A stretch of DNA of 64,000 nucleotides from Salvelinus alpinus (lineage: Eukaryota; Chordata; Actinopteri; Salmoniformes; Salmonidae), in assembly GCF_045679555.1 (NCBI RefSeq), contig NC_092091.1, forward strand, positions 74,525,580 to 74,589,579, given 5' to 3'. This document shows positions 1 through 12,800 of this stretch, piece by piece. The position numbers were made by a program, and so were the translations under genes. The notes under the pieces are model-generated. The model was not told the origin of the DNA. It searched no databases and saw only the letters and a program-made list of their open reading frames with translations. Numbering within the stretch: the first letter of the stretch is position 1; the number at the start of each line of letters is the position of its first letter.

Positions 1-375
1 GATGATGTGGCACGCAACCATTGGTTGATGCAATGCAACGCCTGAGCATTTAGTCAGACAGGAACTCAACAATGCTCTCTGCTGCATGATAAAACGTAGC
101 TTTCTAGTCAGTCAGGGAATTTCTGGTAAATTATGTTCTCTGCTACAGCCAAGGAGAGATTTTCTCCTGTATTTGCTTTGCATGGATAAAAGACAATGGG
201 CGCGTTCCAGTGGATCACTTTTGTCAAGTCGGCCTTTAAGTGTGTTGAATAATGGGGATAGAAATTGCCCAACTTGCGACTACATGACAACTGCATGAAC
301 TTTACAAAAACCATGAGATCAAAGGTCATAAAGTTTTGTCTGTAGTCACAGATTAACCATTACACATATATTATA

Positions 376-593
376 TTTAACTAGACAAGTCAGTTAAGAA
401 CAAATTCTTATTTACAATGACAGCTTACCCCGGCCAAACACGGACGATGCTGGGCCAATTGTGTGCCGCCCTATGAGACTCCCAATCACGGCCGGTTGTG
501 ATACAGCCTGGAATCGAAACAAGGTCTGTAGTGACGCCTCTAGCACTGAGATGCAGTGCCTTAGACCACTGCGTCACTCAGGATTCCCTTGAC
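376..593 (-). mobile_element. tRNA-derived salmonid SINE
   Basis: On the minus strand the body begins with a tRNA-like head (GTGGTCTAAGGCACTG resembles an A box, GGTTCGATTCC-like sequence the B box; here the copy reads GTTTCGATTCC). A tRNA-unrelated body follows, with an AT-rich end near TTGCCTAGTTAAAT. The same insertion is present in copy C (54507-54724) but absent from copy B, where flanking sequence runs straight through at about 14540-14560. Confidence 0.85.
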
Positions 594-689
594 CAGATAC
601 TCCAGCTGCTCTAACAATGGAAAGAAATGTATTCAAAAATAGAAGGCAGTCGGGAGGAGGCAAGATCAGGTGGGACCATTCCAGCCAAT

Positions 690-905
690 GACAGGACAGA
701 CACACGTGTGAACACCAGACACAACTCCTATATAAAGTGTTTTTTCTCAAAGTTCCTGGGATGTCACGTGTCCTACTTATATCAGTACACTCCTAACAAC
801 CTTATCATTACAAAACGTCTAGTCGATCAAATACGCCAAAGTAGCAAATAAGCTATTCCATTTTTTGTTGACTAAACTCAACACTCTCATTGACCTCCAT
901 ACAAA
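690..905 (+). promoter_or_regulatory. TATA-bearing conserved block, possible promoter and first exon
   Basis: A TATATAAAG box at about 729-737 is followed by sequence conserved in all three copies A, B (about 14640-14880) and C (54820-55040), including a possible splice donor in GCTTGGTGAGC near 915. No convincing protein could be read downstream. The block may be a first non-coding exon of an unrecognised gene, or simply shared ancestry. Confidence 0.3.
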
Positions 906-2069
906 CATTCCTCGCTTGGTGAGCAACATTTTTTTTAAAGCCACTGTCACGAGAATTTCTAGTTCCAATGATATTAACTCAAAACTCACTATATACTTTG
1001 ACCAATTCCCCGGTTAATAGAAGAATTGGACAAAGTCCCAGAAGTCTGCAAAGGTAAGTTCTTTATTCAGAGAGCTCTAAAAATCATACCATGGACATTT
1101 GGTTGGGTGGGGAGACCGCTTTCCCTGTTATCAGTTTCACAGTGGTCACAAGTTGTCTGCCACAGTTCCTTGTCTGTTAACAGTTCCTCTTTTCCTATGC
1201 ACATACATTCAAGCCAATATACAGTGACAGGGTGGAATACTGTTAGTTATTGTCTGAACATTACTTTAAACGTATAAATCATTTAGTCATTATCTTACTA
1301 TTACCTTAAACATATAAATCATATGAATTACTATAACAGCCACCTGCTGGAGAAGACAGATTTTGGGCCAGTTATCTGTCTCTTCACCTCTTCCTCTCTG
1401 CTGCAGTCGATTGCAAGTTTGTGCAGTTGCTCTTCATCAACTTCATCTTGCAACCAGCGCCTGCATTGTGGGAGTCTTCAATCATGTTGTGTTTTTTTTC
1501 GACCCACGCAAACGTGACCAAAGAAGTGACTGAAACAGGAACCACCTTTGCCATGATTCATGTACACCGTGGATATTATGTACAAATGATTGAGATATTT
1601 GAGGCTCTCTCACCAATTGATAGTACTGCCATGTTGATCTGAGCCTTGCTGGTGAAAAACCACAACAGTGTCCAACTGTCAGCTGTTGCAGATGCACCTC
1701 CCCAGACTTTACTCCTCAACTTTCATCTGCAGTCAGTTACTTCAGCCTTACCCTCAAACAAGCCCAACATAGAGAGGGTCATGTAGAATAGCCTAGTAAA
1801 CCATTCTATCTACAGAAAGCTGCAGAGCTGTAGAATAAAGTGGACTGGTCCATATTGGTGTGAGACATACTAAATTGGCACAGCATAGGCTGATATACAT
1901 CATAAAAATGTTTTTTTTCAATACATATTTTTAAATTGAGTAGCAAATAAAAAGGTATATAAAATTCTATACGTGAATGAAATTCTCTTTCACCATTTGA
2001 ATCCTTTCCAAATACTGTTTCAACAGAGAGTACATGATATTACATGCAGTTTTACATTATACTGTTCTA
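906..2069. other. Unassigned copy-A sequence shared with B and C
   Basis: No gene is recognised. A stretch after CTGCTGCAG near 1405 looks like a splice acceptor followed by a possible exon. Its short reading frames differ between copies A, B and C (stops and indels), which argues against selection on a protein. An AATAAA lies near 1832 and could be a poly(A) signal. Confidence 0.3.
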
Positions 2070-2152
2070 ATCAGAGGAGGCTGGTGGGAGAAGCTATAGG
2101 AGGGCGGGCTCTTTGTAATGGTTGGAATCAATGGAATGGATCCACTCCTCTG
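2070..2152 (+). repeat. Palindromic MITE, left arm only
   Basis: The sequence TCAGAGGAGGCTGGTGG begins a MITE whose full palindromic form is seen at 15546-15730 and 56202-56370. In this copy the loop and almost all of the right arm are deleted, leaving ATGGATCC fused to CTCCTCTGG. Confidence 0.8.
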
Positions 2153-2549
2153 GTTCAGATGTATTATGAATGGTTAAAGCCCCCATGCAGGCTTTTTAAT
2201 TGTATTTTTAAATCATCACTGTATGTCTAATAAATCACTGTGTGTATTTATTTAATGAAAATAAAAATGTTTTTAATCATTTATTTTCCTGAGCCTCTTT
2301 TTGCCGTTTCCGTACACAGTCCTGACTGGAGGATAGAATTGTCTAAACTCTAGTAATCTCGATTACCCAGAAGTAAAATTATTGCGAAAGTTGTCACTTC
2401 CCGTTTCACTTCTGGGGAGAATGAGGGTAACAATTGATTTCCGTTGTGTGAAGGAAGGAAGCAAAGTTCCCTCCCTTGCAAAAGGAAACTCTCAGCCAAA
2501 TCCCGTCTGCTAATTTCACCCGTGTTTACGATCCGTGTGGACACACACT

Positions 2550-4914
<2,365 letters not shown>

Positions 4915-5181
4915 TACCAGAAGCTGGAATCACAGTCTGATTTTATCCAGCAGATGCGACCCGCTTGCTTACAGCTGCACTAGGGAGTGCACTAGGGTCG
5001 GACAGACTTGCGGTGTAGATTAAGATATGGCTTAAAAACATTACCTAAATCCAGGGATGAGAAATGCATTGTTCCATTTTCCCATCTTCTTCGTGTGAGC
5101 AGTTTACTATCACTGTTATTCTTTGTTTTGTGCTTTGCATTTTGTATGGAAATTGGTTAATAAACAAAGTTGTTATTATCA
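4915..5181. other. Unassigned sequence between Tc1 and LINE fragments
   Basis: About 270 bp with no recognised feature, conserved in copy C. It may be LINE-derived or a relic of an older insertion. Confidence 0.3.
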
Positions 5182-5815
5182 GGAGACTGAAAAGATTTGG
5201 CATGGGACCCCAGATCCTCAAAAGTTTCTACAGCTGCACCATCGAGAGCGTCCTGACCGGTTCCATCACTGCCTGGTATAGCAACTGCTCTGCATCTGAC
5301 CATAAGGTGCTACAGAGGGTAGTGCGAACGGCCCAGTACATCACTGAGGCCAAGCTTCCTGCCAGCCAGGACCTATATAATAGGTGGTGTCAGAGGAACG
5401 CCCATAAAATTGTCAGAGACTCCAGTCACCCAAGTTATAGACTGTTTTCTCTGCTACCGCACGGCAAGCGGTGCCGTAGCACCAAGTCTAGTACCAAAAG
5501 GCTCCTCAACAGCTTCTACCCCCAAGCCCCTTCACCCCACCTACATGTACAGATTCCCTCAACTAACCTGTACCCCTGCACACTGACTCGGTACCGGTGC
5601 CCCCTGTATATAGCCCCGTTATTGTTATTCTTATTGTGTTACTTTTTATTATTACTTTTTATTTTAGCATACTTGGTAAATATTTTCTTCTTCTTGAACA
5701 GCACTGTTGGTTAAGGACTTGTAAGTAAGCATTTCACGGTAAAGTCTACACTTGTTGTATTCGGCACATGTGGCAAGTAAAGTTTGATTTGATTTGATTT
5801 ATTATCAGTATTGTC
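5182..5815 (+). pseudogene. RSg-1-like LINE, 3' end
   Basis: The translation from 5186 reads as the C-terminal part of a salmonid LINE ORF2 (FGMGPQILKSFYSCTIES, then VRTAQYITEAKLPASQDLY, then SFYPQAP). It is followed by the characteristic 3' tail: a T-rich UTR, GGACTTGTAAGTAAGCATTT, and an end in repeated TTTGATTTGA. A long frame stays open (5064-5714), but the upstream RT is missing or broken. Confidence 0.88.
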
Positions 5816-6004
5816 ATTTGAACTATTATTATTCACATTGCAGGGCTTTCAATACCCAACCAATATAGCAAATGAGGCCACTTGAGTTGTGATGTGTTGC
5901 AGAACAATGTGTGAAACTAACAAGTGGAAAAGGATTTCAGTAAATGTATGACGGCAAAGAGAAAGCCTATGGGTATGTCATGGGGTGGGCAATTAAGAGA
6001 TCCT

Positions 6005-6211
6005 ATATAAAACAAGTGGGAAGACCCACTCTCACACTGTGTCTCTTTAGTATCTTTACAGGAGTATAGAAACGACTACTACTACTACTACTATTACTAT
6101 TATTCCTACTACTACTACTGCTACTACTACTACTACAACTAGTGCTCTCACACAGGGCTTGAGACTGACAGATCTTCACTTCAAACATGAACAGCAAAGT
6201 TTATCTGTCTG
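6005..6211 (+). pseudogene. Orphan GIMAP-type promoter and first coding exon, copy A
   Basis: A TATATAAAAC box at 6005-6013 is followed by a 5' UTR with a (TAC)n-rich stretch (about 6070-6137). A short exon runs from the ATG at 6187 to 6211, encoding MNSKVYLS plus one base, directly followed by a GTGAGTAGCC donor. Promoter, UTR, exon and the start of the intron match, inverted, the first exon of the GIMAP-type gene at 23748-23724 (MNSKESQS). No GTPase exon follows on this strand: the intron runs into the 21-bp minisatellite and then unrelated sequence. It is probably a decapitated gene copy, unless it splices to an exon I did not recognise. Confidence 0.75.
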
Positions 6212-6344
6212 GTGAGTAGCCTTTGGTGTACAAAGATGGAAACTGAACTAAATTATTTGAAATAGAAAGGTATAGGTGATGTTTTTTCTAATGTGCTTTT
6301 TCCTTTAAATGATATGTATAATGATGTACAGCAGTGGGGAGCAT

Positions 6345-6500
6345 TTATTTAATGTTACCCCACACTTCAGTTAGATGGAACCTTTGTGTGGGTCTTTTAA
6401 CAATGTTGGTCAGGCATCTTGTTGACATTCATCCAAGGACACCTCGACTTGCATTACACACCCTCACTGTAGAAATATTTTCTCATGAAATCATGTGATT
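6345..6500 (+). repeat. Fold-back module flank (copy A)
   Basis: The block from GTGGGTCTTTTAACAATGTT through CTTGTTGACATTCATCCAAG to CACATCTCCTGTCC also lies beside the 21-bp arrays at 38.7 kb, 39.7 kb, 60.5 kb and 62.5 kb. It occurs in reverse at 36.8, 48.9, 50.4, 51.1 and 61.2 kb. Confidence 0.8.
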
Positions 6501-7572
6501 TCACATCTCCTGTCCCTGCCATTATCTATCCTGTCCCTGCCACCAGTCCCCCTATCACCCCTCCTGTCCCTCCTATCACCCCTCCTGTCTCTCCTATCAC
6601 CCCTCCTGTCCCACATATCACCCATCCAGTCTTACCTATCACCCCTCTAGTCTCTCCTATCACCTCTCCTGTCTTTCCTATCATCCCTCCTGTCTCTCCT
6701 ATCACCCCTCTCCCTACTCTTCTATCACCCCTCCCGTCCCTCCTATCACCCCTCCTGTCCCTCTCCCATCACCCTTCCTGTCTGTCCTATCACCGTTCCT
6801 GTCTCTCCTATCAACACTCCTGTCCCTCCTGTCTCTCATATTGTCTCTCCTATCACCCCTCCTACCACTCCGGTCTCTCATATCACCCCTCTTACCACTC
6901 CTGTCTCTCCTATCACCACTCTCGTCTCTCCTGTCACCTCTACCGTCTTTCCTATCACCTCTCCCTACACTCTTATCACCTCTCCTGTACCTCCTATCAC
7001 CCCTGCCCTCCATTCCTATCACCCCTCCCGTCCCTCCTATCACCCCTCCTGTCTCTCTCCCACCACTCTTCCTGTCTCTACTATCACTGGTCCTGTCTCT
7101 CCTGTCACTGTTCCTGTCTCTCCTATCAACACTCCTGTCCCTCCTGTCTCTCATGTTCTCTCTCGTATCACCGCTCCCATCTCTCCAATCACCCCTTTTG
7201 TCTATCACCCCTCCTACCCCTCTCGTCTCTACGAACACCCCTCTCATCTCTCCTATCGACACTCCTGTCCCTCCTGTCTCTCATATTGTCTCGCCTATCA
7301 CCCCTACCGTCTCTCCTATCACCCCTACCGTCTCTCCTATCACCCCTACCGTCTCTCCTATCACCCATACGTCCCTCCTATCACCCATACCGTCCCTCCT
7401 ATCACCCCGCCTGTCTCTACTATCACCCCTACCGTCTCTCCTATCACCCATACCATCCATCCTACCACCCCTCCTGTCTCTACTATCACACCTCCTGTCC
7501 CTTCTATCACCCCTCCTATCTCTCTCATCATCCCACCCATTTCTCCTTCCACCCCTCCTGTCCCTGCCGTAG
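6500..7572 (+). repeat. 21-bp minisatellite (CCTCCTGTCTCTCCTATCACC)n
   Basis: About 50 imperfect copies of a pyrimidine-rich 21-bp unit (CTCCTGTCTCTCCTATCACC plus one C). Because 21 is a multiple of three, frames stay open on both strands (PPVSPIT on plus, GGVIGET or DRRDRRG-like on minus). Frequent unit-length changes shift the frame, so there is no support for a protein. The same unit recurs at nine other sites in the window. Confidence 0.92.
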
Positions 7573-8264
7573 GTTTACATTCCTGAAAATAATAGCAGTA
7601 TTCTTTGCTCAAACCACTGCCAGTTCATGTCTTTAAAGATTAGTGTTCCAATGTGGTTAGCCCAAAATATTACAAGATAATTGACAGTGTCATCATATGA
7701 TCAAAAGGCTAAACAGATCCTAAATCAGCACTTCTCCTCTGAGACGTTATAAATACGAGTTGAGTCTGCTAATGCAGCACATTCTTTAGATTTGACATAC
7801 AGTTTGCATATTCCACAACAACAACAGGGAAAGTGAAAGATGAGATGACGAACGTATCGTGAAAGAAAAGGAGAAGTCGAAGAGTGGTCAGGATTATAAG
7901 GTTTCCTCCTGACACTCCACTGTGGTACCATGTGACTTATTTTAAGTCAAATACAATTTATTTTAAACAGATGATCTTTCTTGACCTACAGAAGGCCCCA
8001 CAAGGCCTTACGATAAGCTAGCTATTGACCCTACAAAAGGCTAACTAGCTTCCCTACAATAGGCTAGCTCGTGAGCCTACAATAGGCTAGCTAGCAACCC
8101 CACAACAGACTATCCATATGGGGGCATTTTTTCTATCAGTGTGGATAGTTTAAAAAAAAATTTTTTAGGGGGAACTTCACACGTGTGCTTTTACTTGTTC
8201 TTTGAGGTCTAGGCCAAGTTACTGTGAAAGCACTCTGTTAGGCCAATCCTCTGAAAAGGGCTAA
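7573..8264. other. Non-coding sequence with short repeats
   Basis: The first 100 bp resemble the right side of the minisatellite modules (TTCCTGAAAA, then CCAGTTCATGTCTTTAAAGA, as at 60970-61030). Several near-repeats of CTACAATAGGCTAGCT lie at 8010-8100. No gene is seen. Confidence 0.5.
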
Positions 8265-8445
8265 GTCTCAATCAGTTATTTCTGGGATTCCTCGCATCCT
8301 ATCTCCTCTCCTCTTTGTCAACCCTATTAGAAGAGAAGGTCCAAGGTCCTTCCACTTGGAACATATTATCCAATGAGTTTTGTGAAGGGGGCGAGGAGAG
8401 AGGATGCGAGGACTGAAGGAAGGATTAATTGAGACAGAGCTAAGA
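8265..8445. repeat. Fold-back MITE with imperfect terminal inverted repeats
   Basis: The left arm (AGTCTCAAT, then TCCTCGCATCCTATCTCC) and right arm (GAGGATGCGAGGACTG, then AATTGAGAC) are inverted complements around a spacer of about 70 bp. Confidence 0.6.
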
Positions 8446-8847
8446 TCTCCACAGTTTCAGAGATTTAAAAGGGAAATTCAATTAAAACATAATATGATCG
8501 AATATGAAGGGGGAAGAAAAACTTCCACATAGTGTATTATGACAGCAACAAAAAACGGTATATTTAAAGTCTCTTAGTACAACAGAATATACACATACAT
8601 ACCAGTATCTATAGTCATTAACTCTCATTATCTTAGCACAACCGATTGCACATGACATCTACCTACATGAACTATTACACAACTCTATAGCTCTACTCTA
8701 TTACACAGAAGGAGAGAAAGCTCAGATCCTTAGATCAGCCTTTTTTAAAGTATGGGTCCCGACGTGTCAGAGTAAATGTATCATTATTTCATTGATTACT
8801 GGAATTGATTTGTCCAAGTACAACTGAGCTCACTGTTCAGTGCGCTC

Positions 8848-9064
8848 TCTGCTTAGCAACGGTCTCTGCTTAGCAGCGGTCGGTCTCTGCTTAGCAACGG
8901 TCTCTGCTTAGCAACGGTCTCTGCTTAGCAACGCTCTCTGCTTAGCAATGCTCTCTGCTTAGCAATGCTTTCTGCTTAGCAACGGTCTCTGCTTAGCAAC
9001 GCTCTCTGCTTAGCAATGCTTTCTGCTTAGCAACGGTCTCTGCTTAGCAACGGTCTCTGCTCAG
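8848..9064 (+). repeat. 17-bp minisatellite (TCTCTGCTTAGCAACGG)n
   Basis: About 13 copies of TCTCTGCTTAGCAACGG with variants (AATGC for AACGG), lying within the 5' part of the hAT-like element. Confidence 0.9.
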
Positions 9065-9253
9065 TTTAGCAGCTGCGCGTGTGGGAGATGCCTGTGAGTT
9101 TTGTGGGTAACCGGATCTTTTTTTCTGCAGTCTTGAAGATCCCTCCGCACCCACAAACTGCAGCACTTCGATCAGCAGCAGATGATGCGCTGTCAGCCAC
9201 TGACTTGTCATTCCTGCTCGCCATCACTCCAGTCCTGACTGAGCTCAATCGTC

Positions 9254-9526
9254 ATGAAACGCAAATACAGCCATGAGTTTCTCTCTCTTGGTTTCAAACA
9301 AACTTTGAGAAATAACGATGCGCTCCCACAATGTGTTTTGTGCGGGGAAGTGCTGAGTAATGAGTATTTTAACAGCAGCAGCACTTCCAACTTAGACTTT
9401 TTTTCAACAATACTTTCTACAGTAAGATGTACAGTGTGCCTGATCATTTTTCATCTGTACTGTTACTTAGGGTTGCACTATCAAAAAAGGGAGTGTGTCT
9501 GTGTGTGTCTGTGTGTGTACTGTTAA
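9254..9526 (+). pseudogene. BED zinc-finger N-terminal fragment (ZBED5/FAM200-like)
   Basis: From the ATG at 9254 the protein begins MKRKYSHEFLSLGFKQTL and continues with PQCVLCGEVLSNE. This matches the start of hAT-derived ZBED5/FAM200-type proteins, including the first CxxC zinc pair of the BED finger. After about 45 residues the similarity stops: the expected KPSKLxRHLxxxH half with the two histidines is absent, and the frame runs into unrelated sequence and a TG-rich tract. It is a truncated transposase or domesticated-gene fragment. Confidence 0.7.
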
Positions 9527-9838
9527 TCATCTGTGTGATGTGATCAATCAGTTTCTTCGGGTTCAGAATGAAAATTATTTATTGTATTTTAACAGCAACA
9601 GTTAAAGCCTAGACAGATATGAGTCTTTTTAATGGGGAAGAATAAACATGAATAGCTATTTATATGGTTATTGAAATTCATTTTATTTGTTTTTGTTAAT
9701 ATTGCATTTGTTTTAGGCATAAGAGCAATGAAATGTACCAATATTTACGCATAGCTGTATATTTTCATAACCTTGGGTCCCAAATAACATAGAATTTCTA
9801 ATTTGTGTCTCAGCCTGAAAAAGTTTATGAACCCCTGC

Positions 9839-12800
9839 TTAGATACAGGGAGTCAAAGGTGGCCCTCTGGTGGTTGTAGTACTAACTACAGGTACAACTG
9901 TAGTGTTGGTGACAGAGACCTGGGTGGATGTAGTACTAACTACAGGTACAGCTGTAGTGTTGGTGACAGAGACCTGGGTGGATGTAATACTAACTACAGG
10001 TACAGCTGTATTGTTGGTGACAGAGACCTGGGTGGATGTAATACTAACTACAGGTACAGATGTAGTGTTGGTGACAGAGACCTGGGTGGATGTAGTACTA
10101 ACTACAGGTACAGCTGTAGTGTTGGTGACAGAGACCTGGGTGGATGTAGTACTAACTACAGGTACAGCTGTAGTGTTGGTGACAGAGACCTGGGTGGATG
10201 TAGTACTAACTACAGGTACAGCTGTAGTGTTGGTGACAGAGACCTTGGTGGATGTAGTACTAACTACAGGTACAGCTGTAGTGTTGCTGACAGAGACCTG
10301 GGTGGATATAGTACTAACTACAGGTACAGCTGTAGTGTTGGTGACAGAGACCTGGGTGGATGTAGTACTAACTACAGGTACAGCTGTAGTGTTGGTGACA
10401 GAGACCTGGGTGGATGTAGTACTAACTACAGGTATAGCTGTAGTGTTGGTGACAGAGACCTTGGTGGATGTAGTACTAACTACAGGTACAGCTGTAGTGT
10501 TGGTGACAGAGACGTGGGTGGATGTGGTACTAACTACAGGTACAGCTGTAGTGTTGGTGACAGAGACCTGGGTGGATGTTGTACTAACTACAGGTACAAC
10601 TGTAGTGTTGGTGACAGAGACATGGGTGGATGTAGTACTAACTACAGGTACAGCTGTAGTGTTGGTGACAGAGACCTGGGTGGGTGTAGTACTAACTACA
10701 GGTACAGCTGTAGTGTTGGTGACAGAGACCTGGGTGGATGTAGTACTAACTACAGGTACAGCTGTTGTGTTGGTGACAGAGACCTGGGTGGATGTAGTAC
10801 TAACTACAGGTACAGCTGTAGTGTTGGTGACAGACACCTGGGTGGATGTAGTACTAACTACAGGGACAGCTGTAGTGTTGCTGACAGAGACCTGGGTGGA
10901 TGTAGTACTAACTAAATGTACAGCTGTAGTGTTGATGACAGAGGCCTGGGTGGATGTAGTACTAACTACAGGTACAGCTGTAGTGTTGGTGACAGAGACC
11001 TGGGTGGATTTAGTACTAACTACAGGTACAACTGTAGTGTTGGTGACAGAGACCTGGGTGGATGTAGTCCTAACAACAGGTACAGCTGTAGTGTTGGTGA
11101 CAGAGACCTGGGTGGATGTAGTACTAACTACAGGTACAGCTGTTGTGTTGGTGACAGAGACCTGGGTGGATGTAGTACTAACTACAGGTACAGCTGTTGT
11201 GTTGGTGACAGAGACCTGGGTGGATGTAGTACTAACTACAGGTACAGCTGTTGTGTTGGTGACAGAGACCTGGGTGGATGTAGTACTCACTACAGGTACA
11301 GCTGTAGTGTTGGTGACAGAGACCTGGGTGGATGTAGTACTAACTACAGGTACAGCTGTTGTGTTGGTGACATAGACCTGGGTGGATGTTGTACTAACTA
11401 CAGGTACAGCTGTAGTGTTGGTGACAGAGACCTTGGTGGATGTAGTACTAACTACAGGTACAGCTGTAGTGTTGCTGACAGAGACCTGGGTGGATGTAGT
11501 ACTAACTACAGGTACAGCTGTAGTGTTGGTGACAGAGACCTGGGTGGATGTTGTACTAACTACAGGTACAGCTGTAGTGTTGCTGACAGAGACCTGGGTG
11601 GATGTAGTACTAACTACAGGTACAGCTGTAGTGTTGGTGACAGAGACCTGGGTGGATGTTGTACTAACTACAGGTACAGCTGTAGTGTTGGTGACAGAGA
11701 CCTGGGTGGATGTTGTACTAACTACAGGTACAGCTGTAGTGTTGGTGACAGAGACCTTGGTGGATGTTGTACTAACTACAGGTACAGCTGTAGTGTTGGT
11801 GACAGAGACCTGGGTGGATGTAGTACTAACTACAGGTACAGCTGTAGTGTTGGTGACAGAGACCAGGGTGGATGTAGTACTAACTACAGGTACAGCTGTA
11901 GTGTAGGTGACAGAGACCTGGGTGGATGTAGTACTAACTACAGGTACAGCTGTAGTGTCGGTGACAGAGACCTGGGTGGATGTAGTATTAACTACAGGTA
12001 CAGCTGTAGTGATGGTGACAGAGACCTGGGTGGATGTAGTACTAACTACAGGTACAGCTGTAGTGTTGGTGATAGAGACCTGGGTGGATGTAGTACTAAC
12101 TACAGGTACAGCTGTAGTGTTGGTGACAGAGACCTGGGTGGATGTAGTACTAACTACAGGTACAACTGTAGTGTTGGTGACAGACACCTGGGTGGATGTT
12201 GTACTAACTACAGGTACAGCTGTAGTGTTGGTGACAGAGACGTGGGTGGATGTAGTACTAACTACAGGTACAGCTGTAGTGTTGGTGACAGAGACCTGGG
12301 TGGATGTAGTACTAACTACAGGTACAGCTGTAGTGTCGGTGACAGAGACCTGGGTGGATGTAGTATTAACTACAGGTACAGCTGTAGTGATGGTGACAGA
12401 GACCTGGGTGGATGTAGTACTAACTACAGGTACAGCTGTAGTGTTGGTGATAGAGACCTGGGTGGATGTAGTACTAACTACAGGTACAGCTGTAGTGTTG
12501 GTGACAGAGACCTGGGTGGATGTAGTACTAACTACAGGTACAACTGTAGTGTTGGTGATAGAGACCTGGGTGGATGTAGTACTAACTACAGGTACAGCTG
12601 TAGTGTTGTTGACAGAGACCTGGGTGGATGTAGTACTAACTACAGGTACAGCTGTAGTGTTGGTGATAGAGACCTGGGTGGATGTTGTACTAACTACAGG
12701 TACAGCTGTAGTGTTGGTGACAGAGACCTGGGCGGATGTAGTACTAACTACAGGTACAGCTGTTGTGTTGGTGACAGAGACCTGGGTGGATGTTGTACTA

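Larger units (their letters stand above)
8736..9837 (+). mobile_element. Internally deleted hAT-like transposon (ZBED type)
   Basis: The ends CAGCCTTTTTTAAAGTATGG and the complement of GAAAAAGTTTATGAACCCCTG resemble inverted hAT termini with subterminal GGGTCCC on both sides. A direct repeat CTTAGAT flanks the element (8729-8735 and 9838-9844), one base short of the usual 8-bp hAT target duplication. Inside are a 17-bp minisatellite and only the N-terminal part of a BED-finger protein. The dimerisation and catalytic regions are missing. Its right target duplication overlaps the stop codon of the mucin-like frame. Confidence 0.65.

Noticed and set aside
376-593. A functional tRNA gene
   Set aside because: The tRNA-like head is part of a SINE; no cloverleaf could be completed and the body and tail are SINE-specific.
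1323-1642. Small proteins conserved among copies A, B and C near 1.3-1.6 kb
   Set aside because: Frames differ between copies, with stops and indels, so similarity is from duplication and not evidence of coding.
6500-7636. Proline/serine-rich proteins from the 21-bp arrays (plus) and DRRDRRG-type proteins (minus)
   Set aside because: Unit-length changes shift frames repeatedly, start codons are incidental, and the same arrays appear in both orientations in non-coding modules.
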